Origin: Bog-473 sp963743785
GTDB lineage: Bacteria; Actinomycetota; Acidimicrobiia; Acidimicrobiales; RAAP-2
Length of the DNA stretch: 64,000 bases
Direction of reading: 5' to 3'
NCBI GenBank assembly: GCA_963743785.1
Contig: CAVURD010000016.1
Location: 22,396-86,395, forward strand
The position numbers and the translations under genes were made by a program. Position 1 is the first letter of the stretch, and each line of letters opens with the position of its first letter. The notes under the pieces are model-generated. The model searched no databases. It was not told the origin of the DNA and was given only the letters and a program-made list of their open reading frames with translations. Below are positions 53,830 to 62,947 of this stretch, one piece after another.

Positions 53830-55290
53830 GTGACACAACCCACTGAGTTGCAGGACGGCATCCCCAGGGAGTCCGCGTCGCATCCGACCCTGACCGCCCT
53901 GGTGGTGCTCACCGGGGTGTTCCTCTCCTCGCTGGATCTCTTCATCGTCAACATCGCCTTTCCCAGCATCTCGTTGAATTTCCACGGCGAGAGCCTGAGC
54001 TCGCTGTCCTGGATCCTCAGCGCCTACACCATCGTGTTCGCCGCCCTCCTCGTCCCGGCCGGTCGCTGGGCCGACCGGGCCGGTCGCAAGCGGGCCTTCC
54101 TCATCGGGTTGGGCATCTTCACCGCGTCGTCCGCCCTCTGTGCGCTGAGCCCGACCCTCGGCCTGCTCGTCGCCGCCCGCATCCTCCAGGCCAGCGGCGG
54201 TGCCCTCATGTTGCCCACCTCGCTCGGCCTGCTCCTCCCCGCCTTCGGGCCCGAGCGCAAGGGTGCAGCCATCGGCCTGTGGTCGGCCGTCGGTGGCGCG
54301 GCAGCGGCACTCGGCCCGCCCATCGGCGGCCTCCTGGTCCAGGTCAGCTGGCGCTGGGTCTTCCTGGTGAACCTCCCCTTCGCCCTCCTCGCGCTCATCG
54401 TCGGCTTCCGCGTGCTGAAGGAGGTGAAGGATCCCGACGCCCACAAGGCGGACCTGGTCGGGGCCGGGCTGCTGTCGCTCGCAGTGGCCAGCCTGGTGGC
54501 CGCCATCGTGAAAGGGTCCGACTGGGGCTGGGTGAGCCCGTCCATCCTGATCGCCTTTGCCGTGGCCATCGGCTCGACGGTGGGGCTGGTGATCCGCTCT
54601 CGCACGCACCCCAACCCGATCATCGAGCCGGCCGTGATCCGGCACCGGGCGGTGGCACTGGCCGATGTGAGCTCGTTGATCTTCTTCGCCGGCTTCGGCG
54701 CCATGGTGCTCGGGTCCGTGCTGTTCCTCACCGGTGTCTGGCACGAGTCGGTCCTGCGCGCCGGGTTCATGCTGGCCCCGGGACCGCTGCTGGCCGGACT
54801 GTGCGCGTTCCCCGGCGGCCTGCTCGGCGCCCGATACAGCCAACGCGCCGTCGGGACCGTGGGCAGCCTGCTCTTCGCCGCCAGTGCGGCGTGGTGGGTC
54901 ACCCGGATCGGTGCCACGCCCGACTACGCCGGGGCCTACCTACCGGGGTCGCTGATCGGAGGCGCCGGCGTGGGCCTGATGCTTCCCTCCCTGGGTGGCG
55001 CGGCCACCGCACCTCTGCCGCCGGAGCGCTTCGCCACCGGCACCGCCCTCTACGCCATGTGCCGCCAGATCGGCCTGGCCCTCGGGGTGGCCTGCCTGGT
55101 GGCCATCCTCGGCGTGGCCACGGGCCCGGCCGCCGTGGGCGACTTTCACCACGCCTGGATCTTCATGGGATCGTGCGCCCTGCTCTCGTGTCTGATCCTC
55201 CAAGGGATCGGCCGCAAGGCCACCATGGAGCGGGAGTCGCTCGAGGTCTTCGTAGAGGACGAGCCCTACGTGCTGGCCCCGTCGAGGTAG
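53830..55290 (+). CDS. MFS efflux transporter (DHA2 family)
   Basis: 486 residues, 12-14 helices from a GTG at 53830. LDLFIVNIAFPSISL is motif D1 of the family, GRWADRAGRKRAFL the loop 2-3 motif, GLWSAVGGAAAALGPPIGGLL the antiporter motif C. Drug, dye or metabolite export by proton exchange is expected. Control by the divergent HxlR protein is likely. Its 3' end overlaps the convergent phosphotransferase gene by 25 bases. Confidence 0.88.
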   Translation: MTQPTELQDGIPRESASHPTLTALVVLTGVFLSSLDLFIVNIAFPSISLNFHGESLSSLSWILSAYTIVFAALLVPAGRWADRAGRKRAFLIGLGIFTASSALCALSPTLGLLVAARILQASGGALMLPTSLGLLLPAFGPERKGAAIGLWSAVGGAAAALGPPIGGLLVQVSWRWVFLVNLPFALLALIVGFRVLKEVKDPDAHKADLVGAGLLSLAVASLVAAIVKGSDWGWVSPSILIAFAVAIGSTVGLVIRSRTHPNPIIEPAVIRHRAVALADVSSLIFFAGFGAMVLGSVLFLTGVWHESVLRAGFMLAPGPLLAGLCAFPGGLLGARYSQRAVGTVGSLLFAASAAWWVTRIGATPDYAGAYLPGSLIGGAGVGLMLPSLGGAATAPLPPERFATGTALYAMCRQIGLALGVACLVAILGVATGPAAVGDFHHAWIFMGSCALLSCLILQGIGRKATMERESLEVFVEDEPYVLAPSR

Positions 55291-56695
55291 GCGGGGTTGG
55301 CCACCAGCACTTGATCGCGGGCGGCCGCCGCCAGCGCCGGGCCCACGTCGGCCCACACCCCGTCCAAGGTGCCGGAGCGGAGAGCGCCGGCCAGCTGGCG
55401 GTCGTCCTCGAAGCCGAGTGCGGCCAGGCGTTCGGCATGCGCCTCGGCCATGGCCGGGCCCAACCGGAGCTCGCGCTCGACCATCAGCAGCGCGTTGCGC
55501 GCCACCCGGCCGGTGAACCGCGCCCCACGGTCGCTCCCCTCCATCACGTCGGCTTCGAGGTACTCCCGCACCGCCTCGACCAGCTCGCTGGCCGTCGGCC
55601 GACCGAACGGCGGCCGGACCTCGGGAGGCGCCGTGCGTTCGGCCGCCCCCGCCCCATCGTCGGGCGCCAGCCCCAGCAGCGTGCAGAGATCCCACTCGCT
55701 CTCGCAGACCCGCCGTCCGATGGTTGCCAGCTCGACCGAGCGGGTGGCGCCGCTCAGATGGGCCGACGCCTGCAGCGCGCAGATGACGGCCCACTTCACC
55801 GTGGCGTAGACCTGCCACCACTTGACACGGACCGGATCGATGACCGCACCGCCCGCCGCGGCGTAGCCCTCGAGGAGATCGTCGAGCGCGCCGAAGCCGC
55901 CGACCGGCCCCGGTCCGCCGAAGCGCCAGGCCGGGGCGCAGAGCCAGCCGATGTCCTCGGCCGCCTCGCCGGCATGGGCCAGCTCCCAATCCAGCACCGC
56001 CCGCAGCCCGTCGGGACCGACCAGGAGGTTGCCGGTGCGGAAGTCGCCGTGCACCGTCACCCGCCGGCCGGCCGGCAACCGGTTGGCCTCGAGCCAGCGC
56101 ACGCCGAGCTCGAGTGCCGGCCGGGCCTCGCCCAACGCGTCGAGGAATGGGAGGGGGTCCCGAAACGGGTCCCGGGCCGGCAACCCCTCGATCGACGACG
56201 GATCGATGGTGTGGATGGCCGCCAGCGCCCGGGCGCACTGCTGCGTCAGCGCCCGGCGCGCCCCGGACCATTCGGGGTCACGCAGGATCTTGCGCGGGAT
56301 GGTCTCCCCCTCGAGGCGCTCGACCACCAACCAGCCCGCGCCCAGCCCGTCGTCGACCCCGTCGCCGACGGCCACCACCGAGGGCACGGGGACACCGGCG
56401 TCGTGGGCCGCCCGCAACAGGGCCGCCTCGGCTTCGGCCCGGCCGCCCTGGGCCAGCCCGTCACCGCGGTCCAACTGGAGGATGAGGCGCCGGACCGTAG
56501 CCGCGCCGCCACCGTCACCGTCACCGTCACACCGCCGCCGCCGCCATCGGCCACATTGCCACCGTCGACCCGCAGGTCGAAGGAACTGGTGAGGCGCGAG
56601 GCTCCACCGGACAGCGGGCGCAGATCCTGCACCGTGCCGCCGAGCCGCCGACCGAGCGCCGCCGCGACCTCGTCGGGTGTACGGCGCGGCCCCAT
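55266..56695 (-). CDS. Aminoglycoside phosphotransferase-fold (ACAD10-like) protein, reading frame broken
   Basis: About 475 residues. N-terminus MGPRRTPDEVAAALGRRLGG and LRPLSGGASRLTSSFDLRVDGG; later VTVHGDFRTGNLLVGPDGLRAVLDWELAHAG, the Brenner and DxD motifs of APH/choline-kinase-like enzymes (His-Gly-Asp, then Asp-Trp-Glu). Between them the frame shifts at about 56520-56535 in a low-complexity GGC/GGTGAC repeat; one added G would give an Asp/Gly linker and join RRLILQLDRGDG. C-terminal 100 residues are a helical extension. Relatives in catabolic clusters of actinobacteria act with acyl-CoA dehydrogenases; substrate unknown. Confidence 0.82.
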
Positions 56696-56714
56696 CCCTC
56701 AATCCCTCAATGGC

Positions 56715-57725
56715 TCAATCGACCGGGACGACAGGCCTCCCGCTGTCGTCGAGCTGGTGCAGGTACTCGCAGATCCCGTAGCCGGTGCGGTCGTCCCCGG
56801 TGGCGTCCGACAGCGTCCAACGGGCCAGCCCCTCGTTGACCATGGTGCCACCGGCCCGTCCGATGTCGGCCACCCGCAGCACGTCGCCGCGCAGGTGGTA
56901 GATCTGGTCACGCTTGTCGACCACGTCGAGGTGCACGACGCGGTGCGTCACGGCGTCGTCGGCCAGTTCGGTGCGCACCCGCCACTCGGCGATGCTGGTG
57001 GCCCGCTCCCGTTCCCCGTCCCACACCCAGCCGCGGTGCAGGTCGCCGGACCCGGTCCCGAGACGGATGCCGCCGAAGTGCACGTCCTCCCCGATGTTGA
57101 TGCTGAACCAGCGCCACATCGTGGGCCCGCCCCAGCGCCGCGGCCCCCAGGACCGGTCCCGGTTCCCGTGCGCCCCCACCCATTCATGGCGCTCGCCGTC
57201 GACCTCGAGCCAGCCGCGCCACCGGCCGGCCTGCTCGAGATGGCCCTTGCCGACCGTGCCCGCCGCGGCGGCCGCCTCGGCCGACCGCGGGCCCGCACCG
57301 GCGCGCGGCTGCCCGTCGGTGCCGATGGCCGGCGTCACCGCGTCGAAGCGGACGTCGAGCGCCACGTGCACGGTCCGGTTCGCCGGCGCACCGCCGCGGC
57401 AGGGTCGGGCCGGCACGTCGGCCTCGCCCGTGATGCGCCACGACTCGAGCGCCTCGAGCATCTCGTAGCGGACGGCCCCGACCTCGAGCACCGTGTCGAC
57501 CGCCTCGTGCTGCTCGATGACGTGGCGGTACTCGGCCAGGTCCCCGCCCGGCAGCCACAGCGACAGGCCCACATCCATGGTCCCCTCGTTGGGCCGGACG
57601 CCGATGCGGGTGAAGAAGCCCGAGTCGGTCCCGGGGTCGTAGGCGTTGAAGTAGTACGACTCGCTCCAGGCCGTGTCGCCCTCGACCGGATGGGCCAGGT
57701 CGTGCCGTGCTTCGAGAATGGGCAT
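56715..57725 (-). CDS. DUF7064/CrtC-like lipocalin-fold protein
   Basis: 336 residues, no signal peptide. ESYYFNAYDPGTDSGFFTRIGVRPNEG opens; ALESWRITGEADV and GERHEWVGAHGNRDRSWGPRRWGGPTMWRWFSINIGEDVHFGGIRLG follow. This two-part beta-rich pattern with Trp-rich strands is seen in proteins related to hydroxyneurosporene/carotenoid hydratase (CrtC) and in DUF7064, common in actinobacterial lipid and terpenoid gene clusters. Reaction unknown. It starts 12 bases from the downstream end of the SDR gene, on the same strand. Confidence 0.6.
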   Translation of the reverse strand: MPILEARHDLAHPVEGDTAWSESYYFNAYDPGTDSGFFTRIGVRPNEGTMDVGLSLWLPGGDLAEYRHVIEQHEAVDTVLEVGAVRYEMLEALESWRITGEADVPARPCRGGAPANRTVHVALDVRFDAVTPAIGTDGQPRAGAGPRSAEAAAAAGTVGKGHLEQAGRWRGWLEVDGERHEWVGAHGNRDRSWGPRRWGGPTMWRWFSINIGEDVHFGGIRLGTGSGDLHRGWVWDGERERATSIAEWRVRTELADDAVTHRVVHLDVVDKRDQIYHLRGDVLRVADIGRAGGTMVNEGLARWTLSDATGDDRTGYGICEYLHQLDDSGRPVVPVD

Positions 57726-57737
57726 CGTTGCGCTCCC

Positions 57738-58595
57738 CTACACCATGGTCTGTCCGGCACTGACGTTCAGCGCCTCACCGGTCACGCCCCGGGCTCCGTC
57801 GGACAGCAGCCAGCAGATGGCGGCGGCGATCTCGTCCGCGCTCTGCAGGCGTCCGAGCGGGATCTCGCGGGCCACCCACGCCGCCAGGGCGTCCGCCCCG
57901 CCCATCAGGTTCTCGAACATCGAGTCCTGGTTGATCAGGTCGGTGTCCACCGTGCCCGGGCAGACGGCGTTGACGGCGATCCCGCTCGGCCCGAGCTCGG
58001 CCGCCATGGTCTGGGTCAACAGGATGACGCCGGCCTTGGCCGCGCTGTACGCCCCCAGGAACACGAAGGCGCGCTTGCCGGCCTGGCTCGAGACGTTGCA
58101 GATCCGGCCGGTCACCCCGGCCGTGATCATGCGGCTGGCGCACGCCCTCGAGACCAGCCACGTGCCGACCACGTTGACATCGAGCACGCGGCGGAACTCC
58201 TCGGCCGGGACGGTGAGCAGCGGGCCCAACCCGAAGCCCGGGCCGCTGCCGCCGGCGACGTTGGCCACCAGCGTGACCGGCCCCAACTCGGCGCTCACCG
58301 CGGCCACGGCGGCCTCCACCGCGGCCTCGTCCGACACGTCGGCCACCGCGGTCGCCACCGGGGAACCCAGGGCGGCGATCTCGGCCGCCAGCGCGCCCAG
58401 GTCGTCCACGGTGGCCGTGCCGTGGCCGGGAGCGTCGCGGTAGGGGCGGGCGATATCGAGGCAGGCCACCGACGCCCCGCCCCGGGCCAACTGCAGGGCG
58501 GTGGCCCGTCCGATGCTCCGGGGCCGGGCCGCCCCGGTGACCAGCGCCACCTGGCCGGCGAAAGGGCGCGCCAGGTCAGGGTGTGTGAAACTCAC
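57738..58595 (-). CDS. SDR family oxidoreductase
   Basis: 285 residues from a GTG at 58595 (VSFTHPDLARPFAGQ). TGAARPRSIGRATA is the NAD(P) site with an inserted Pro-Arg, VANVAGGSG replaces NNAG, and the active site is VSSQAGKRAFVFLGAYSAAKAG. The second half IAVNAVCPGTVDTDLI is typical. First gene of the minus-strand trio with the CrtC/DUF7064-like and phosphotransferase genes. Divergent from the alcohol dehydrogenase; a repeat/palindrome lies in the gap. Confidence 0.85.
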   Translation of the reverse strand: MSFTHPDLARPFAGQVALVTGAARPRSIGRATALQLARGGASVACLDIARPYRDAPGHGTATVDDLGALAAEIAALGSPVATAVADVSDEAAVEAAVAAVSAELGPVTLVANVAGGSGPGFGLGPLLTVPAEEFRRVLDVNVVGTWLVSRACASRMITAGVTGRICNVSSQAGKRAFVFLGAYSAAKAGVILLTQTMAAELGPSGIAVNAVCPGTVDTDLINQDSMFENLMGGADALAAWVAREIPLGRLQSADEIAAAICWLLSDGARGVTGEALNVSAGQTMV

Positions 58596-58650
58596 CGGGC
58601 AAACGTAGCGAGGAACGACGAGCCGTGCGACGGTCCGTGAGACAGGCCGT

Positions 58651-58681
58651 CCGACGGTCGATCCGACGGTCGATCCGTCGG
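58651..58681. promoter_or_regulatory. Tandem 12-bp repeat/palindrome between divergent SDR and ADH genes
   Basis: CCGACGGTCGAT occurs twice head to tail (58651-58662, 58663-58674) and is followed by CCGTCGG, so that CGACGG-TCGAT-CCGTCG forms an inverted repeat. It sits just before the ADH ribosome site. TetR-type operators often look like this; no TetR gene is in the cluster visible here. Confidence 0.45.
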
Positions 58682-58695
58682 AGTTGGGGAGCGAG

Positions 58696-59763
58696 ATGCA
58701 GGCAGCGGTGACCAGGGACGGGGCCCTCGTCGTAGGTGAGGTGGCCGACCCCACTCCCGGTTCGGGCCACGTGCTGGTGCGCTCGCTGGCCGCCGGCATC
58801 TGCGGGTCCGACCTCCACGCGCTGGCCGACTTCGCGCACTTCACCGGGCTCATGGACTCGGTCGGCGTCCCTTCCCTCGATCCGGCGGCGGACTGCGTCT
58901 TCGGCCACGAGTTCTGCGCCGAGATCATCGAGCACGGACCGGACACCAGTCGGGCCCTGCCCGTGGGCACCCGGGTCTGCTCGGTGCCCATCGTCGTGAC
59001 CCCGACCGGCGTCGAGCAGATCGGCTACTCCAACACCTACCCGGGGGCCCTGGCCGAGCGAATGGTGCTCCAGGAGATGCTGCTCGTGCCCGTCCCCGAC
59101 TCGGTGGACACCGACGTGGCCGCGCTGACCGAACCGCTGGCCGTGGGCGAGCACGCCGTGGGGCTCTCCGGGCTCGAGCCGGGCCAACCGTGCCTGGTGG
59201 TGGGCTGCGGTCCGGTGGGCCTGGCGGTCATCGCCGCCCTCAAGGGCCGGGGCCACGGGCCGGTCCTGGCGGCCGACTTCTCACCCACCCGCCGTCGCCT
59301 GGCCGAGGCCTTCGGGGCCGACCAGGTCATCGACCCGGCCACGGAATCCCCCCACGACCGCTGGGCCGGCTTCGGCGTAGCCACCGGGGTGATGGAGCGC
59401 GCCGGCGCCGCCTTGCTCGGCGGCACCATCGTCGACCCGGTGATCTTCGAGTGCGTGGGCGTGCCCGGCATGTTGCAGTCACTGATCGCCGAGGCGCCGC
59501 CGCACAGCCGGATCGTGGTGGTGGGCGTGTGCATGCAGAGCGACTCCATCGAGCCGTTCATGGCCGTGACCAAGGAGATCGAGTTCCGCTTCTCCTTCGG
59601 CTACACCGGGGCCGAGTTCGCCGCCACCCTCGAGCGCCTGGGGGCCGGCGTTCCCGGCGCCGACCGCCTGGTCACGTCGGTGGTCGACCGGGCCGGCGCA
59701 CCCGGCGCCTTCGAGACCCTCCGCACGCCCGGTGAGCACGGCAAGATCCTGGTCACACCGTGA
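58696..59763 (+). CDS. Zinc-dependent alcohol dehydrogenase family protein
   Basis: 355 residues from the ATG at 58696 with GGGGAG upstream. Catalytic zinc ligands: Cys in AAGICGSDLHAL, His/Glu in VFGHEFCAEI. The NAD site is VVGCGPVGLAVIAAL. The structural zinc lobe with four closely spaced Cys is absent (HGPDTSRALPVGTRVCSVPIVVTPTGV shows only one). C-terminal VVGVCMQSDSIEPFMAVTKEIEFRFSFGYT is typical of the medium-chain family. Begins a plus-strand run of five genes. Confidence 0.85.
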   Translation: MQAAVTRDGALVVGEVADPTPGSGHVLVRSLAAGICGSDLHALADFAHFTGLMDSVGVPSLDPAADCVFGHEFCAEIIEHGPDTSRALPVGTRVCSVPIVVTPTGVEQIGYSNTYPGALAERMVLQEMLLVPVPDSVDTDVAALTEPLAVGEHAVGLSGLEPGQPCLVVGCGPVGLAVIAALKGRGHGPVLAADFSPTRRRLAEAFGADQVIDPATESPHDRWAGFGVATGVMERAGAALLGGTIVDPVIFECVGVPGMLQSLIAEAPPHSRIVVVGVCMQSDSIEPFMAVTKEIEFRFSFGYTGAEFAATLERLGAGVPGADRLVTSVVDRAGAPGAFETLRTPGEHGKILVTP

Positions 59764-59827
59764 CCACCGAACCCGTGAGCCCCGAGCCCTCGAACACCCA
59801 ACCCCTGAGAGAGGAACCCCCACACCG

Positions 59828-61018
59828 ATGACCACCCTCGACGCCGCCGAGCAGCTGAAGTTCGGCATCTTCCTGGCCCCGTTCCACCCGGTCGGGCAGA
59901 ACCCGACGTTGGCCCTCGAGCGAGACCTACAGCTCATCGAGCACCTGGACGAGTTGGGCTTCGAGGAGGCCTGGTTCGGCGAGCACCACTCGGCCGGCTA
60001 CGAGATCATCGCCTCCCCCGAGGTCTTCATCGCCGCCGTGGCCCAACGCACGAAGCACATCCGGCTCGGCACCGGCGTCTCGTCCCTGCCCTACCACCAC
60101 CCCTTCATGCTGGCCGACCGCCTGGTCCTGCTCGACCACCTGACCCGGGGTCGCCTGATGATCGGCGTCGGACCCGGCGCGCTGCCCTCCGACGCCTTCA
60201 TGATGGGCATCGACCCGGCCCGACAGCGCGACATGATGGAGGAGTCGCTCGAGGCCATCCTCCTCCTGCTCGAGGGGCGAGAGCCGGTGACCATGGAGAC
60301 CGACTGGTTCAAGCTGGTGGGGGCCCGTCTGCAGATGCGGCCCTACCAGCGCCCGTATCCCGAGGTGGCCGTGGCGGCGCAGATCTCGCCCGCCGGTCCC
60401 CGGGCGGCCGGCAAGTTCGGCTGCAGCCTGCTCTCCATCGGTGCCACCTCGGCCGGTGGCTTCGACGTGCTCGGCGCCCACTGGGACGTCATGGACGAGC
60501 GGGCCGAAGAGTTCGGCACCACGGTCGACCGCAGCAAGTGGCGCCTGGTCGGTCCCATGCACATCGCCGACACCAAGGAGCAGGCCATCAAGGACGTCGA
60601 GTTCGGCCTCGAGGAGTGGGTCGACTACTTCCAGCGGGTGGCCGCCCTCCCCCTCGCCCCCGACACCACGAACTTCGAGTCGCTGGTCGACGCCCTCAAC
60701 GCCTCGGGCTTCGCCGTCATCGGCACGGTGGAGGACGCCATCGCCCAGGTGGCGCGCCTGCGCACCCAGTCCAAGGGGTTCGGCACCTTCCTGCTCATGG
60801 GTCACGAGTGGGCCGACACCGAGCCCACCCGCCACTCCTACGAGCTCATCGCCCGATACGTGGCCCCCGAGTTCCAGGGCTCCTCGTCCACCCTGACCGC
60901 CAGCCGCGACTGGGCGGCCGAGAACCGGCCCGAGTTCATCGGGGCGGCCGGCAATGCCGTCATGTCCGCCATCCAGAAGCACCAGGAAGAGAAGGCAGCC
61001 AAGGGCGCCAATGTCTGA
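59828..61018 (+). CDS. LLM class flavin-dependent oxidoreductase
   Basis: 396 residues, luciferase-like TIM barrel. ATG 59828 (MTTLDAAEQLKFGIFLAPFHP). GFEEAWFGEHHSAGYEIIASPEVFIAAVAQRT, GTGVSSLPYHHPFMLADRLVLLDHLTRGRLMIGVGPGALPSDA and SAGGFDVLGAHWDVM are the family blocks. Uses reduced FMN or F420. Monooxygenases of this group act on long-chain alkanes, ketones or F420-dependent alcohols. Its stop overlaps the next gene start by eight bases. Confidence 0.88.
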   Translation: MTTLDAAEQLKFGIFLAPFHPVGQNPTLALERDLQLIEHLDELGFEEAWFGEHHSAGYEIIASPEVFIAAVAQRTKHIRLGTGVSSLPYHHPFMLADRLVLLDHLTRGRLMIGVGPGALPSDAFMMGIDPARQRDMMEESLEAILLLLEGREPVTMETDWFKLVGARLQMRPYQRPYPEVAVAAQISPAGPRAAGKFGCSLLSIGATSAGGFDVLGAHWDVMDERAEEFGTTVDRSKWRLVGPMHIADTKEQAIKDVEFGLEEWVDYFQRVAALPLAPDTTNFESLVDALNASGFAVIGTVEDAIAQVARLRTQSKGFGTFLLMGHEWADTEPTRHSYELIARYVAPEFQGSSSTLTASRDWAAENRPEFIGAAGNAVMSAIQKHQEEKAAKGANV

Positions 61019-62027
61019 CTCCACCGCATCCCCCGCATCTGCATCCGCCGCCATCCCCGGCGTCACCCACGAGCAGATCCCGGCCAACGGGATCGAGCTC
61101 CACGTCGCCACCGCCGGCCCGGCCGACGGCAAGCCCGTGGTGCTCTGCCACGGCTTCCCCGAACTCTGGTATTCCTGGCGCCATCAGATCACCGCCCTGG
61201 CCGACGCCGGCTACCGCGTCATGGCCCCCGATCTGCGGGGCTACGGCACCAGCAGCGCGCCGAAGGAGGTCACCGCCTACGGGTCCGACCGGCTCACGGC
61301 CGACCTGGGCGGGTTGCTCGACCACTACGGCTACGCGCTGGCGCACTTCACCGGTCACGACTGGGGCTCGATGGTGGTGTGGGAGATGGGCCGGCTCCAC
61401 CCCGATCGCGTCTCGTCCATCTACAACATGAGCGTCCCCTACTCCCAAGCCCCGGCGCCGCCGCTCGAGATCTTCGAGGTCCTCTTCGAGGGCAAGTTCT
61501 TCTACATGCTGTACTTCCAGGAAGTGGGGCCGCCCGAGAAGGAGCTCGAGGCCGATACCCGCCACTTCCTGCGCACCATGCTGTGGTCGGCCTCGGGTGA
61601 AGGCCTCAGTTCGGGTGGCGGCCTCTTCCAGGATGTGCCCCGGGAAGGCACCGGGTTCATCGACATCCTCACCCCACCGCCCGAGAAGCTCCCGGCGTGG
61701 GTCTCCGAGGCGGACATCGATGTCTACGTCGAGGGCTTCCGGCGCAACGGGTTCTTCGGGCCCATCAGCTTCTACCGCAACATGGACGCCAACTGGGTCC
61801 GCAGCAAGGACATCCCGCCCTCCGTCTACACCATGCCGACCGGATTCCTCACCGGTTCGCTCGACCCGGTGATGACGATGATGCCCGATGCCGGCGCATT
61901 GATGGCAGCGGAGCTCCCCGACTTCCGCGGCATGACCACCGTGGAGGGGGCCGGCCACTGGGTCCAACAGGAGAACCCGGGCGAGACCAACGCCGCCCTG
62001 TTGGCCTTCCTCGCCTCGCTGGACTGA
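61011..62027 (+). CDS. Alpha/beta hydrolase, epoxide hydrolase-like
   Basis: 338 residues. The ATG at 61011 lies inside the LLM gene end, so translation is coupled. HGFPELWYSWRHQI carries the HGxP oxyanion motif of epoxide hydrolases; the nucleophile Asp is in FTGHDWGSMVVWEMG; a cap domain with two Tyr follows (DIDVYVEGFRRNGFFGPISFYRNM); Asp in GSLDPVM and His in VEGAGHWVQQE complete the triad. Soluble epoxide hydrolase or fluoroacetate-dehalogenase-like. An LLM monooxygenase plus epoxide hydrolase suggests stepwise oxidation of an alkene-type substrate. Confidence 0.87.
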   Translation: MSDSTASPASASAAIPGVTHEQIPANGIELHVATAGPADGKPVVLCHGFPELWYSWRHQITALADAGYRVMAPDLRGYGTSSAPKEVTAYGSDRLTADLGGLLDHYGYALAHFTGHDWGSMVVWEMGRLHPDRVSSIYNMSVPYSQAPAPPLEIFEVLFEGKFFYMLYFQEVGPPEKELEADTRHFLRTMLWSASGEGLSSGGGLFQDVPREGTGFIDILTPPPEKLPAWVSEADIDVYVEGFRRNGFFGPISFYRNMDANWVRSKDIPPSVYTMPTGFLTGSLDPVMTMMPDAGALMAAELPDFRGMTTVEGAGHWVQQENPGETNAALLAFLASLD

Positions 62028-62039
62028 CCGGCGGGTGTC

Positions 62040-62947
62040 GTGACGTACTCCATCGTCGCCCGCGACACCGACAGCGGCCAGCTCGGGGTGGCCGCCCAGA
62101 GTTGCTATTTCGCCCTCGGCTCGGTGCTGCCCTGGGCCCGGGCCGGCGTCGGCGCCGTGGCCACCCAATCCATGGTCGACCCGGGCTACGGGCCCCGCTG
62201 CCTGGACCTGCTGGCCGATGGCCTCCCGGCTCCCGACGCCCTGGACCGGGTCCGCGCCGCCGACGAGGGACGCGGGGTGCGCCAGGTCGGCCTGGTCGAC
62301 GCCGTCGGCCGGGTGGCCTCCTTCACCGGGGAGCTCTGCATCGATCACGTGGGGCACGCCGTCGGGGACGGCTACTCGGCCCAGGCCAACATGATGGCCG
62401 GACCCGGCGTCTGTGAGGCCATGGCCGAGGCCTTCGAGCACGCGACGGGGGGCCTGGCCACCCGCCTCGTCGCCGCCCTGGTGGCCGCCGAGGGCCAGGG
62501 TGGAGACGCCCGCGGGCGCATGTCCGCCGCCGTCATCGTGGTCGAAGGGGCGCGTCACGACCAGCCCTGGGAGGGCGTGCTGACCGACGTCCGGGTCGAC
62601 CACCATCCCGACCCCCTCACCGAACTCGCCCGCCTGGTCGAGGTGGCCGAGGCCTACCACCTCTGTGACGTGGCCGAGGACGCCCTGATGCGGGGCGACG
62701 TCGGCGCCGCGCTGGCCGGCGCCGAGGCCGGGCTGGCCCTCCTGCCGGAGGAGGGCAACCTCCGACTCAGCTACATCGCCGCGCTGATCGGGGTGGGCCG
62801 GACCGACGAGGCGGCCCGAGAGGTCCAACGACTGGTGGCCGAACGGCCGTCGTGGGGGGGATCCTCCGCGCCATCACCGAACGCGGCCTGGTCCCCCTGC
62901 CCGAAGGCCTCACCATCGACGCGCTCCTCGCCCGCCCGGTCGGATGA
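62040..62947 (+). CDS. DUF1028 family protein, reading frame broken
   Basis: Restored length about 302 residues. GTG 62040 opens TYSIVARDTDSGQLGVAAQSCYFALGSVLPWARAGVGAVATQS, the Ntn-hydrolase-like DUF1028 signature, then QANMMAGPGVC and AVIVVEGARHDQPWEG. A C-terminal helical repeat (VEVAEAYHLCDVAEDALMRGDVGAALAG) is TPR-like. The frame is lost in a run of seven G (62854-62860); eight G would give WGGILRAITERGLVPLPEG and a stop at 62945-62947 overlapping the next ATG. Function unknown, often beside peptidases. Confidence 0.82.

Noticed and set aside
54279..58640. A 1453-codon plus-strand open frame
   Set aside because: It runs antisense to the phosphotransferase, CrtC/DUF7064-like and SDR genes, is Arg/Gly/Pro/His-rich throughout and has no domain; a GC-rich shadow.
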